Shown: positions 18,251 through 29,000 of the stretch, one piece after another
How positions within the stretch are numbered: position 1 is the stretch's first letter
Layout: the number at the start of each line of letters is the position of its first letter
Assembly: GCF_943733665.1 (NCBI RefSeq)
Contig: NZ_OX030782.1
Location: 3,520,501-3,584,500, forward strand
Direction: 5' to 3'
Source of the DNA: Aquimarina sp. Aq107
GTDB lineage: Bacteria; Bacteroidota; Bacteroidia; Flavobacteriales; Flavobacteriaceae
Length of the DNA: 64,000 nt
Notes under the pieces: generated by a model
Database searches by the model: none
Told to the model about the DNA's origin: nothing
Seen by the model: the letters and a program-made list of their open reading frames with translations, nothing else
Made by a program: the position numbers and the translations under genes

Positions 18251-18718
18251 ATGAGATCAGTATTATTAGAAATATTATATGAATGGAGTAAAATACCATA
18301 TCAAAAATGGTTTAAGAAAGAAGATCCTTGGGATATTCCTATATCACAATTATTGAGATATCCCCAAACCACTCTTGGGTTTCACTTAGGAAGCTTTTTA
18401 TTACAACATGATTTCACACCTCAACCTAAATTAGAAAATCACGATGTATTCCATGTATTAACAAAAACTGGAATTACAGTTCCTGAAGAAATATCAATGC
18501 AATATTACCTTCTTGGAAACGGCAAAAAGAGTGCTTACCTATATACTGTAATCCTGATAGGAACCTTACTCTATCCTGATAAGTTTAAAGTATTTAGAAA
18601 TGCATTTAAACAAGGGCGTAATGCCTATTCATTTCATCAATTGGATTTCAAAAAATTACTAGATCAATCACTGGACACCATAAGAACAACTTTTTTAATA
18701 TCTACACCATGCAAATAA
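18251..18718 (+). CDS. Coq4-like protein
   Basis: A 155-residue protein with the Coq4 zinc-site signature: H64-D65-x2-H68-x11-E80 within LENHDVFHVLTKTGITVPEE, followed by the typical MQYYLLGNGKKSAYLYTVILIGTLLYPDKF. In eukaryotes Coq4 organises and catalyses steps of ubiquinone synthesis. Flavobacteria make menaquinone, so a ubiquinone role is not expected and the true substrate is open. First gene of a four-gene operon (membrane protein, DUF1361, CreD) headed by operator copy 2. It overlaps the next gene by 10 bases. Confidence 0.75.
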   Translation: MRSVLLEILYEWSKIPYQKWFKKEDPWDIPISQLLRYPQTTLGFHLGSFLLQHDFTPQPKLENHDVFHVLTKTGITVPEEISMQYYLLGNGKKSAYLYTVILIGTLLYPDKFKVFRNAFKQGRNAYSFHQLDFKKLLDQSLDTIRTTFLISTPCK

Positions 18719-19023
18719 CACAATCAGCAAATCGAAACGCCCTTATGATAGCAACCTTTAGCTTTCTTTTAGGCACGATACTCTTATTACTACATCTAAT
18801 TGTTCCATGGGAACAAATAACCACAATAGGTCTATTTTATGTTATAATTGCCGTTGTTCTTAACGGAATAACTTTTATAGGATTATTAGCAAATACAGTT
18901 ATCAATTATCACTGTTACAAGGAAAACTTAACCACTGTATTAGTTTTCTTATTAAATATTCCTATTGCTATTGGATACTTCTTAATCGTTATCAATAACC
19001 CTTTTCATACTATTATTTTATAA
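18709..19023 (+). CDS. Small three-helix membrane protein
   Basis: A 104-residue protein with three strongly hydrophobic segments (about 11-31, 38-62, 73-95) and no recognised domain. It overlaps the Coq4-like gene by 10 bases and shares one base (TAATG) with the DUF1361 gene, so it is translated as part of that operon. The function is unknown. Confidence 0.65.
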   Translation: MQITQSANRNALMIATFSFLLGTILLLLHLIVPWEQITTIGLFYVIIAVVLNGITFIGLLANTVINYHCYKENLTTVLVFLLNIPIAIGYFLIVINNPFHTIIL

Positions 19024-19676
19024 TGAATTCTTTACAAAAACAACTCCCGTTTATTAAAGGTTTTAGTATAGCCGTAGCATTTAGCATAACACTTTTAATT
19101 ATTAGAGTTACAAAATTAGATTCTGTTTTCTTTCTATTTTTAATCTGGAACTTATTTCTAGCCTGCATCCCATACGGAATAACAACCGTGCTTAGTTTTG
19201 ACAGAATACACAAAAATAGATTTCTATTCGGATTAGGTTTTATAGCCTGGTTAGCTTTTTTACCTAACGCGCCTTACATACTAACCGATTTACAGCATAT
19301 TAGACTTAGTTCTCTACATTCTGTATGGTTCGATGTGCTTCTCATCTTATCTTTTGCCATTAACGGATTAATAATTGGATTTGCTTCTTTGCGAACAATG
19401 CAGCGACTACTTCGGGAACACTTCACTAATAAAGTCACCAATATCATAATACATTTAACCTTATTACTATGTGGGTTTGGTATATACATGGGACGAATAC
19501 TTCGATGGAATAGTTGGGATCTCCTTCAAAATCCACTACACATTCTCGGTGACATATTTAGACGAATAATATCACCTATCGAACACATACATACTTGGGT
19601 ATTTACCATTGGTTTTGGCAGTTTTTTGATCATCACCTATCACTTAATACAATATTATCACAAAGAAAATAACTAA
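19023..19676 (+). CDS. DUF1361 membrane protein
   Basis: A 217-residue polytopic membrane protein with about six hydrophobic segments. FLFLIWNLFLACIPYGIT, LAFLPNAPYILTDLQHI and GIYMGRILRWNSWDLLQNP are the conserved DUF1361 motifs. The function is unknown. Start codon overlaps the stop of the previous gene by one base. DUF1361 beside CreD and a small winged-helix regulator suggests an envelope-related operon. Confidence 0.8.
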   Translation: MNSLQKQLPFIKGFSIAVAFSITLLIIRVTKLDSVFFLFLIWNLFLACIPYGITTVLSFDRIHKNRFLFGLGFIAWLAFLPNAPYILTDLQHIRLSSLHSVWFDVLLILSFAINGLIIGFASLRTMQRLLREHFTNKVTNIIIHLTLLLCGFGIYMGRILRWNSWDLLQNPLHILGDIFRRIISPIEHIHTWVFTIGFGSFLIITYHLIQYYHKENN

Positions 19677-19705
19677 AAATACAATCACTATAAATTTAAA
19701 CAGTC

Positions 19706-21070
19706 ATGGAAAATCAAAAACCAAAAAAGTCCTTTGGACAATGGATAAAGACCTCAATCACCATTCGTATGCTTATGGTAGGTATATTAATTTTAGTTCT
19801 ATTGATTCCTCTTTCTTATATCAAAAGCCTAATACAAGAACGTTCTATAAGACAAGAACAAACTGTAGTGAGTGACATCAATCAAAAATGGGGAAATCAA
19901 GTAATGCTTTATGGACCCATTCTAAAAATCCCCTATCAAACTCACAAAATAAAAAAAACATGGGATGAAAAAACTAAATCATACACCGAGGAAGATATCA
20001 TTACTGTTCATCATGCGTTCTTCTTTCCTGATTTATTAGATATAAAGGCCAATGTAACATCCGACACACTAAAAAGAGGTATTTATAAATCTCCTGTATA
20101 CACTTCTGACATGAAGATTAAAGGATCATTTTCAATACCATCTTTCGACACTCAAGACATTGCGGAAGAAGATATTTTATGGGATAAGTCTACTATTATT
20201 CTTAACTCTACAAATCTAAAAGGAATAAAAAGTAATCTCCAACTAAAACTCGGTACAGAAAATTACTTGCTCCAATCGAAATACTCAAAAAATTCATACA
20301 CCAATACATTAGAAACTAAATTTCTAAACGAAAACTCCTGGCCGAAAGAAAAAGCAATTGACTTTAACCTAGATCTTATCATCAACGGAAGTAATCAACT
20401 AAAATTCATCCCAGTAGGTAAAGAAACCAATGTAAGTATAACTTCTGATTGGGCTTCTCCAAAATTTGATGGAAACTATTTACCAGACCCAAAAACTAAA
20501 TCAATTACCGAGAAAGGATTCAAAGCTAGCTGGAAAGTTTTACAAGTAAACAGAGAATTCGAACAAGAGTTTTTTGGTGAATTACCACATATTAATTCAT
20601 CTGCCTTTGGAGTAAAATTCATTGTACCTGTAGATGATTATCAAAAGAGTGAAAGGACTGCCAAGTATGGATATTTAGTTATAGCGCTTACTTTCTTAGT
20701 CTTCTTTTTAATACAAACTATTAGTAAGATAAATATTCATCCATTTCAATACCTAATGATAGGATTAGCATTGACCATGTTTTATACTTTATTGATATCA
20801 ATCTCCGAACACTCTAGCTTTTTATATGCTTATCTGATTGCTGGTACATCTGTAGTAGTATTAATTTCTATTTATACTAAAGCAATCCTTAGAAGTTTTA
20901 AGTTTATGGCCATGATATCAACATCTTTAACTGCTCTGTACGCCTTTATATTCGTAATCATTCAATTAGAAGATTACGCTTTACTAGTCGGCAGTATTGG
21001 ATTGTTTCTAATATTAGGAACTATTATGATGGTATCCCGAAAAATCGATTGGGGAAATGATGGAGTCTAA
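19706..21070 (+). CDS. creD: Cell-envelope protein CreD
   Basis: A 454-residue inner-membrane protein with one N-terminal membrane segment (about 21-41), a large periplasmic domain (about 45-310) and four or five C-terminal segments (about 318-445). Hallmarks are MVGILILVLLIPLSYIKSLIQERSIRQEQTV, WGNQVMLYGPILKIPY, AFGVKFIVPVDDYQKSERTAKYGYLVIALTF and HPFQYLMIGLALTMFYTLLISISEH. In Enterobacteria CreD is controlled by CreBC and affects envelope integrity; here the control is likely by the winged-helix regulator via operator copy 2. Last gene of the operon, followed by a terminator. Confidence 0.92.
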   Translation: MENQKPKKSFGQWIKTSITIRMLMVGILILVLLIPLSYIKSLIQERSIRQEQTVVSDINQKWGNQVMLYGPILKIPYQTHKIKKTWDEKTKSYTEEDIITVHHAFFFPDLLDIKANVTSDTLKRGIYKSPVYTSDMKIKGSFSIPSFDTQDIAEEDILWDKSTIILNSTNLKGIKSNLQLKLGTENYLLQSKYSKNSYTNTLETKFLNENSWPKEKAIDFNLDLIINGSNQLKFIPVGKETNVSITSDWASPKFDGNYLPDPKTKSITEKGFKASWKVLQVNREFEQEFFGELPHINSSAFGVKFIVPVDDYQKSERTAKYGYLVIALTFLVFFLIQTISKINIHPFQYLMIGLALTMFYTLLISISEHSSFLYAYLIAGTSVVVLISIYTKAILRSFKFMAMISTSLTALYAFIFVIIQLEDYALLVGSIGLFLILGTIMMVSRKIDWGNDGV

Positions 21071-21159
21071 TCTATTACTAACCCATTCATCTAATTCTAA
21101 AAAAATAAAATTCTAAACTATTAAATAACAAACAAAAATGCTGGTTAGTTAGTTGAGAA

Positions 21160-21197
21160 AAGTCGTGCTTCGAATTTTTGAAGTGCGGCTTTTTTTT
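21160..21197 (+). terminator. Rho-independent terminator after creD operon
   Basis: Twelve-base stem AAGTCGTGCTTC / GAAGTGCGGCTT with G-T pairs, 8-base loop and seven T residues. Confidence 0.75.
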
Positions 21198-21303
21198 AAC
21201 AAAGATTTGTTTCTTTTAGAAATTGTGTTTCACAAAGAAAACCGTTACTTTTCGTTCTTAAACAGATCTTAACTCATATTGGACCAACAAAAAGAAAATA
21301 CTA

Positions 21304-21798
21304 ATGAAAAAAAACATATTTGTGTCAGTAATACTGGTTTTCAGTTTATTTATTTTCTCTTGCAAAAAAGAAACCGATAAAAAAATAGTCACAGAAGAGA
21401 TAAAATTCACAAAAGAAGGAGAACTATCTATTTATAACTTACAAGATTCAATCCCAAGTCAAATTGTTTCGTTAGACATAGAAATCGCGGATAACGATTA
21501 TGAAAGAGAAACGGGACTGATGTATCGTAAAACTATGGAAGAAAAAAGAGGTATGTTATTTATTCAGGAGAAGTTTAAACTACAAAGTTTTTATATGAAA
21601 AATACATTGATCCCTTTAGATATTATCTACATTGATGATCAATATAAAATCGTGAGTTTTCAAAAAGATGCAAAGCCATTAGACGAAACATCTCTTCCTT
21701 CTGGAAAACCTGCTAAATATATTTTAGAAATAAACAGTGGGTTATCTGATCAATGGAATTTAAAAATTGGTGATTCTATATCCTTTAAAAGAAACTAA
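21304..21798 (+). CDS. DUF192 family lipoprotein
   Basis: A 164-residue protein with a lipoprotein signal (lipobox FIFSC, lipid Cys at residue 20) and a DUF192 domain (about 55-160: ERETGLMYRKTMEEKRGMLFI, FYMKNTLIPLDIIYID, PAKYILEINSG). DUF192 proteins are small periplasmic beta-barrel folds of unknown function. It is monocistronic with its own terminator. Confidence 0.85.
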   Translation: MKKNIFVSVILVFSLFIFSCKKETDKKIVTEEIKFTKEGELSIYNLQDSIPSQIVSLDIEIADNDYERETGLMYRKTMEEKRGMLFIQEKFKLQSFYMKNTLIPLDIIYIDDQYKIVSFQKDAKPLDETSLPSGKPAKYILEINSGLSDQWNLKIGDSISFKRN

Positions 21799-21816
21799 AC
21801 TTATCTGAGTCAAATA

Positions 21817-21851
21817 AAAACCCTTGAAAGATTATTCTTTTCAAGGGTTTT
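21817..21851. terminator. Bidirectional terminator between DUF192 and GH57 genes
   Basis: Perfect stem of about 13 bases (AAAACCCTTGAAA / TTTCAAGGGTTTT) with a short loop between convergent genes. Confidence 0.8.
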
Positions 21852-21873
21852 ACCCAGGGATAAATCGGAAAAA

Positions 21874-24800
21874 TTATTTAATAATCTTCACAACCTTATT
21901 AATAGTTTTACCACTGAATTTCACAAAATATATTCCTTTTGTCACATTAAGAGGTATTGATATCACTCCATTTTTACTTGATATCACATCAGAATAATAC
22001 AATCCTCCTTTTACATCTCTAATCGTAACACTAAGAGACCTATCCTCTCCCAATATTTTAAAGTTAATCTCATCTTTAAAAGGATTAGGATAAGGTGAAG
22101 AAATCCTTACCGCATTTTTTTCTGGTTCTTTATTTAAAGGCTCATTTACCCAACCGTTATCATACCATCCTTCACCGCATATTTCTAAATCTCCTGTTTG
22201 TTGTTCTCCATTTATACTAAAAATAACTTTTGCACATGTTACCCCAGATAATGTATACTCATACCATCCATCTCCATCTATATCCGTCATTTGGGCACCA
22301 GGCCAAGAAGTAGTCAAAGATGTGGGAGTTGTTTCCCAGTAATATAATGTTACAGAATTCCAATTAGTATTGTTATTATTAAAATGAATTGTCAATTCAT
22401 CATCAGAAACATCGCCAGGACAAGCTGTTGGACACTGATCATACCATTGATTAGTAGATGAATCATACCATCCATCTACTTCTCTCATCAAATCATCTGA
22501 TTGCCCTCCATTGTTGTTGTTATTAAACACAATACCTATGTCAGCATTTTCTTCGATCAAAAATGAGTACCACTGTGAGGATTGTTCTCTATCCATTGAT
22601 CTACCTGGCCAATTCCAACCAGGTAATGGTTGATTTGTATTTTTATCAAATAAATACACATATACATCATTCCAGTTAGACATATTTCGATAATAAACAG
22701 TAAATGATTGAGCCTCGGTGATATTATAATCTTCAGAAATAATCGATGACTGACCGCTACTATTATAAGCAATAGCCCTTAATGTAGTATCTTCTGTAAA
22801 AATCAATTCATTTTGATATAAAGAACTAGAATCCGAAGGTTCTGATCCATCTACGGTATAATAAATTACTCCTTGATTGGTAGTCGATAAATTAACCGAA
22901 ACGCTTCCTTCATAAGATCCTCCTAATGGAGTAACTGACAATTCAGGCAATCCTAAAACTCCCGGACAATCCGAAGGGCATTGATCATACCAAATATTTT
23001 CTGAATACACATACCAACCATCTACATTTCTAAATTGATCGTCTGACTGTTCACCATTTCCATTTGTAAAAACAAGACCAACCTCTACTGACTCCGCTAT
23101 GATTGTAATGTACCAAGGCGAATCTTGTTCTTTAGTCATTAATTTACCTGGCCAATTCCAACCAGGTAATGCTGCATTATTATTTTTATCAAAAGCGTAT
23201 ACATAAACCTGACTCCAATTAGAAGTGTTCTTAAAGTGAATACTATAAGAAGGCAAGTCACCAAATGTATAATTCCTAGTGATTACTTCTGAAGAATTTC
23301 CATTTTCATCAAATGCTATTGCTTTTAAGATGATTGGTTCACTATCAGCACTACCAATATCGAATGAATTCGAATATTCAGTACTTGATTGATCAGGATC
23401 TGATCCATCTATAGTATAATAAACAACAACCCCATCATTAACAGATGTTGTTGAAGCTTCTAACACTACTTCAATCGTATCATCATAATTTCCAGAATCG
23501 GGGGTTACAGTTAGAGTTACCTGATCACTACTATTAAATTCCCCAACATATACATGTTGAATAGGGGTCTTAAACACATTCCCCTTGGTATCCACAGCTT
23601 CTACATAATAATCTACCAATACATTAAAGAGACCTTTAATCTCTGCATAACATAAATCTGCAATAGCTGTTGGTTCTATAAATAAATCAATTTCTGGATC
23701 TTGTGTTACATTACCTTTTGGAAATTCTTTCTGTATCATAGAGATACTATTCCAAGAACTCACACCTTCACTAGTTGAATATACGTCATTCACATTATCA
23801 GAAATAGGATTTACGCCATCATTATCTGTTCTATATTTTAACTCTACTGAAGCCAGACCATTTACATCATGTGCAAATGTCCAAACATGAAAATCAGAAG
23901 TATTCTGAACTTCTTGATACGCATAAATAGGCCCAAACCCTTTACCTCCAGGATTATATGGAAAACGTTGTGGAATAAACACAGATGGTGGCGTATTGTC
24001 TTGTTCTGGGGCGTCTCCAATTTCTGCTTTCGCATGTTCTATTGCAATATTACCCGCTAGCGTCTGCTTAACCTCCATATCAATTGCTTTCCCATAATAC
24101 ATATAACCACTAGTTAAAGATGGTAAGAAAAAATGCCAAGCTTTTTCCGCATTAGAAGCCCCGAAAGAAGGGTCAATAACTTTTGCAAGATCAACACCTC
24201 CACTATTGTCCTCTGCAGTTAAAACATAGTTTTCTGCAGCAGTTATTACCGCCCAATTTCTAGCATCCTCAGTCCATCCATCCGGATTAAACGTATAATC
24301 TGTGGTATCATACAAAGGCCATAACCAATTAATAAATTGAGGGTGTCCCCAATCATTAGCAGCATTTACCCAAGATCCATCTTCTACTCTCACAATATCA
24401 CTTTCTGGAACTGGGTAAGAGTTTAAGAATTGTTGTATTGTAGTAGGGTCATACCCCTTAGAAGCAGCTTCATTAGCAAATCCAGGAACTGACTCCTGAT
24501 AATAGCTATCTCCACCACCCCAAGCATTATCACCATCATGAGCCAACAATACAATTGATGGTTGACTAGAATTACTAAAAGGAGCTATATTAGCATCTAT
24601 TTCTCCTGTTCCCATAGAACTGAATCCATTCTGATAACTTAACAAATCTGCCATAGGGACTACGTCCATTTTATACGCTTGACCAGTTTCTGGATCAATA
24701 TATTGAGCTTTATGTGCTTGATAACAATATGGAGCAGCAAAAGTACCTCCTCTCCCGTCTATTTGACCTTTCCACCAATTCTGTCCATTGGTAGCTACTT

Positions 24801-25560
24801 TATCCGCAGCATTAGGTGGGTCAATATTAACCCCAGAAGTTCCATAATCCAATGGGTAATCGTTTAAAGTACGTGATAAATGGCTATTAGCTACAACAGA
24901 CCATTGAAAACCCTCTTCTACCAAAACCTTTATGATCCTTTCGGAAAAAGAACATTCTGCTGGCCAAAAACCTTTAGAATACTCTCCTCCAAAAGTTTCA
25001 GTCATTATTAATTTATGCGTTTTCAATTCCATTCTTAAAGCACGTTCACTTATTAATGGTGCTAATGCATGATGAAACGTAAATCCCGTTAGATCCATCC
25101 TAGGCTGTCCACCAGATGTTTTCCAGTTTTTAGCTTCTATAAAATTATTTTCCCAGCCCTGGCTATAACCCCAAACTCCAGCATTTCCTAGGCTATTTAC
25201 ATTTTCTATCAAACAACCAGAATAATTAACCTGCGCACCACCATTTGGTAATCCCAACAATGTTTGAACAGAGTTCTTTGGTCCATACTGATATGCTTTT
25301 ACACGATCGTATTTCCCAAAAATTTCCTCCAAATTATTTAATGGATGACTTATTCCATCATCATAAATATTCCAGGAGTCACCAGAAATTTTTAGATTAT
25401 GAGACTCTAGAACAGTCTGATAGCGGTTAGGATTTTCTTTACTTTTCTCAGGCCAATAATTGGGCTGTTGCATATGCCACAAATAAGAAGTGTGGACTTG
25501 TTGTGCTACTATCCCCGAATAGACAAATAGCAATACCAAAAATAAGTTAGTGTTTTTCAT
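21874..25560 (-). CDS. Secreted GH57-type glycoside hydrolase with starch-binding-like modules and T9SS tail
   Basis: A 1228-residue modular exported protein. Signal peptide 1-19; GH57-like catalytic region about 20-520 with motif 1 WHMQQPNYW (H29, Q32, P33), motif 3 GFWPAECSF (putative nucleophile E202) and motif 4 LLAHDGDNAWGG (D342/D344). Then come a linker domain, and two pairs of a chitobiase/Ig-like repeat (ITVTPDSG..., LSVTPLGGSY...; YTIDGSDPD and YTVDGSEPS) with a CBM26-like module (WSQVYVYAF / WNDVYVYLF, LPGWNWPG), a third such module (WNSVTLYYW, TSWPGAQM), and a type IX sorting domain from SPYPNPFKDEINF to the end. Probable extracellular alpha-glucan (starch or glycogen) degradation; exact activity not determinable. 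No susCD genes adjoin it. Confidence 0.82.
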   Translation of the reverse strand: MKNTNLFLVLLFVYSGIVAQQVHTSYLWHMQQPNYWPEKSKENPNRYQTVLESHNLKISGDSWNIYDDGISHPLNNLEEIFGKYDRVKAYQYGPKNSVQTLLGLPNGGAQVNYSGCLIENVNSLGNAGVWGYSQGWENNFIEAKNWKTSGGQPRMDLTGFTFHHALAPLISERALRMELKTHKLIMTETFGGEYSKGFWPAECSFSERIIKVLVEEGFQWSVVANSHLSRTLNDYPLDYGTSGVNIDPPNAADKVATNGQNWWKGQIDGRGGTFAAPYCYQAHKAQYIDPETGQAYKMDVVPMADLLSYQNGFSSMGTGEIDANIAPFSNSSQPSIVLLAHDGDNAWGGGDSYYQESVPGFANEAASKGYDPTTIQQFLNSYPVPESDIVRVEDGSWVNAANDWGHPQFINWLWPLYDTTDYTFNPDGWTEDARNWAVITAAENYVLTAEDNSGGVDLAKVIDPSFGASNAEKAWHFFLPSLTSGYMYYGKAIDMEVKQTLAGNIAIEHAKAEIGDAPEQDNTPPSVFIPQRFPYNPGGKGFGPIYAYQEVQNTSDFHVWTFAHDVNGLASVELKYRTDNDGVNPISDNVNDVYSTSEGVSSWNSISMIQKEFPKGNVTQDPEIDLFIEPTAIADLCYAEIKGLFNVLVDYYVEAVDTKGNVFKTPIQHVYVGEFNSSDQVTLTVTPDSGNYDDTIEVVLEASTTSVNDGVVVYYTIDGSDPDQSSTEYSNSFDIGSADSEPIILKAIAFDENGNSSEVITRNYTFGDLPSYSIHFKNTSNWSQVYVYAFDKNNNAALPGWNWPGKLMTKEQDSPWYITIIAESVEVGLVFTNGNGEQSDDQFRNVDGWYVYSENIWYDQCPSDCPGVLGLPELSVTPLGGSYEGSVSVNLSTTNQGVIYYTVDGSEPSDSSSLYQNELIFTEDTTLRAIAYNSSGQSSIISEDYNITEAQSFTVYYRNMSNWNDVYVYLFDKNTNQPLPGWNWPGRSMDREQSSQWYSFLIEENADIGIVFNNNNNGGQSDDLMREVDGWYDSSTNQWYDQCPTACPGDVSDDELTIHFNNNNTNWNSVTLYYWETTPTSLTTSWPGAQMTDIDGDGWYEYTLSGVTCAKVIFSINGEQQTGDLEICGEGWYDNGWVNEPLNKEPEKNAVRISSPYPNPFKDEINFKILGEDRSLSVTIRDVKGGLYYSDVISSKNGVISIPLNVTKGIYFVKFSGKTINKVVKIIK

Positions 25561-26014
25561 GAATCTTGTGTGTTAAATATATAATAGTGTTATGTTGTAA
25601 AACAACATTTATATATTCCAACGACAACTAACCCCTGCAAAGAAAATTTTCCCAGATCTTTTATTTGCAAACTACCTATAGATACTTCAGCGTCATTATA
25701 TGTTCAAAAAAATGAACAACTAAAACTTTCGATTATGTATAACTACATAATACTAAAAAGTGGATAGCTGCTATTTTTACATCACACTCTTAAACTATCA
25801 ATTAGTCAAAAAATTAACTATTTAATAGTGATATTTTCAAATGTAGGTAATTAAAAAAAATAATTTCTTACTCCATTATTACGCAAACGATATAGTGTTA
25901 ACAAAAAGACAAAGATTCATAAAACAGTAACCTATCATTAGGGAAAATTCAAACAAAAAAAGAGTTGCATCCAACAAAGGACACAACTCTTTTTTTTCAA
26001 AATTTATAGAAAAC
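25561..26014. other. Intergenic region between GH57 and secDF genes
   Basis: These 454 A/T-rich bases hold the secDF terminator (25955-25997) and presumably the GH57 promoter. No convincing TAnnTTTG element, ORF or RNA structure was seen in the rest. Confidence 0.5.
25955..25997 (-). terminator. Terminator downstream of secDF
   Basis: Stem AAAAAAGAGTTG / CAACTCTTTTTT with an inner TCC/GGA extension and A/T flanks on both sides. Confidence 0.75.
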
Positions 26015-29000
26015 TTACTCTTCAGTCTTCTTCTTTTCTTTTAAACCTACTTTCTTCACCGTATCATACATTACAGGAGTTGCAATGAATAATGAAGAAT
26101 ACGTACCTACTAATACACCAATAATTAATGAGAACATAAACCCTCTTAATGGTTCAGCAAAAATAAAGATTGCTATCAATACTAATAAAGTAGTTAACGA
26201 AGTATTTAATGTACGACTTAATGTACTATTTAATGCTCCATTAATATTCTTGTCTAATGACCAACCTGTGTGTTCCGCAAAATATTCACGGATTCTATCA
26301 AACACAACCACCGTATCATTCAGAGAGTACCCTACAACCGTTAATATGGCTGCAATAAAGGCTTGATCAATTTCCATATTAAATGGCATAAATTTCCAAG
26401 TAATTGAGAATACACCTAATACAACTAAAACATCATGAAATACTGCTGCTACTGCACCTAAACTAAACTGCCATCTTCTAAATCTAAATAAGATATACAA
26501 GAATACTACAATTAAAGATCCGATAACCGAAACAAATGCTGCTTGCTGAATATCATCTGCAATAGTTGGTCCTACCTTTCTAGAAGACATAATACCCACT
26601 TGCTTATCTTCATCTCCATTAGAGAATTCCGCATAAGTCATACCATCTGTCAAATAAGGTTTTAAAGCAGTAAATAAAGAATTAGAGATTTCAGAATCTA
26701 CTTCTTCACCTGTTTCATCTACCTTATATTTTGTTGTAATCTTTAACTGATTATTAGCACCTAAGGTTTTTGCTTGCGCACTACCAAAAACAGCTACCAA
26801 ATCCTTTTCTACATCTGTAGGCACTACATCCTGAGCAAAACGAACAGTATAGGTTCTTCCTCCAACAAAATCTACACCTTCATCTAATCCTTGTCCTGGA
26901 GTAAATAGTGATACAAGACCAGCTACGACGATAATACCCGAAATCACATATGCAATCTTTCTTTTTGCAAGGAAATTGATATTTATATTCTTAAATAAAT
27001 TCTTAGTAGCCGCAGTAGAAAATGCTAGTTCTTTACCATTTTTACCATATCCATCAATAAATAATCTTGTAATAAAGATTGCAGTAAATAAAGATGTAAG
27101 AATACCAATTAACAAAGTTGTTGCAAATCCCTTAATTGGACCTGTACCAAAGAACAAAAGAATTAAACCTGTTAGACCTGTTGTAATGTTTGCATCTAAT
27201 ATAGATGACAATGCATTATTAAAACCGTCTTTAATTGCATCTACTTGAGATTTCCCTTTTGCAAGTTCTTCTTTAATCCTTTCAAAGATAAGTACGTTCG
27301 CATCCACAGACATACCAATCGTTAATACAATACCCGCAATACCAGGTAATGTCAATACAGCTTTTAATCCAGCTAGTACTCCAAAAATAAATAGAATATT
27401 TACTACCAAAGCAACATCAGCAAAAGCTCCAGCCTTACCATAGTAAAAAATCATCCAGATTAAAATCAACACCAATGCAATACCAAATGACATCACTCCA
27501 CTATCAATAGCCTCTTGTCCTAAAGACGGTCCTACTATTGCACTCTCAATAATATCTGCAGAAGCTGGTAATTTACCAGCTCTCAATACATTTGCTAAAT
27601 CTTGTCCTTCTTCAACAGTAAAGTCTCCAGAAATTTCACTTCTACCTCCAGAAATTGGTCCTTTAGAAACACCCGGTGCAGAATATACTATATTATCTAA
27701 AACGATAGCAATCTGACCTCTTGTTTGCGAAGCCCTTCCTGTCATTTCTTCCCATTTCTTAGCTCCTTTACCATCCATCTGCATGGTTACTATTACATTA
27801 TTAACCTGATCATAAGTTTGTGCAGCATCCGTAATTACTCCTCCACTTAATTCTGGAGTACTATCACGGTTTCCTTTTAATGCATATAAATCTACTCTCT
27901 CGCCTTCTTTCTCAGGTTTACTCCAAGCAAATTTTGTGTACCTCAAAGCTTGAGGTAATAAAGCTCTAATGTCTTTTCTACTTAAATACTCATCAAATTG
28001 CTCTACATCCTTAATTGCAACTGAGATCAATGCTCCTCCAACTGAAGGAGGACCGATTAAATCGTTTATTGGATTTACCTGTGTTTCTACATCTGTAGAA
28101 TCTTCTGAATCTGCCAATAATTTTTCTATTTCAGCATCTGCATCCGTTTTAGTAGTATCTCCCTGAACGGTATCTAATACTTTTTCTGATTCTATAACCT
28201 CATCAGTTACTTCTTCTTTAACTTCTACACCATCTTTAGCTTCTAATTCTTTCTTAAGCTTCTCATTCATTCTGCTTAAGAAAATACCAAGCTCTTGAGC
28301 ATTTTCTACATCCCAAAACTCTAATTGTGCAGTACTCTGTAAAAGCTTTTTTACACGATCTACATCTTTAGCTCCTGGCAATTCTACTAAAATACGCCCT
28401 GACTCTCCTAAACGTTGGATATTAGGTTGTGTAACCCCAAACTTATCAATACGCTTACGAAGTACTTCGAATGCTGAAGTTACTGACTCGTCAATTTTTC
28501 TTTTTAAAACTGGCTCTACAATGTCATTAGACATATCAAAAGTAATATCATCACTTAAATTTTTATTCGCAAAAATATCTGGAGAAGCTAACTGAGCATC
28601 CGGTATTTTTTCAAACTCTATAAAGAAATCTTCAACATATGTATTCTGACTATTTTTCTGAGTCTGATCGGCAGCATCTAACGCCTGGATAAAAGCAGGG
28701 TTTTTAGAATTATTAGCCAATCCTTCTAAGATATCTCTAACAGAAATCTGAAGAATTACGTTAATTCCTCCTTTAAGGTCAAGACCTTTATTTAGTTCTT
28801 TTGATTTAGCATCGTTATAACTAAAATTTGCAAAAATTGGATCCTTACCAATAGAATCTAAATAAGTTTTTTCTGCTGTATCTCTTAATGCAGAAGCGTC
28901 TGCTTCTGGGTGTTTAGCTAAGGCATAAGCTTCAGCTTCTTTTTCTTTTGTGTATGTTAAGTACGTAAACGATAGTTGGTAAATACATACCAATCCAAAT

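Noticed and set aside
22430..23230. Recent DNA duplication inside the GH57 gene
   Set aside because: The modules match at protein level, but the DNA has diverged widely, so it is an old domain duplication and not a repeat that affects assembly.
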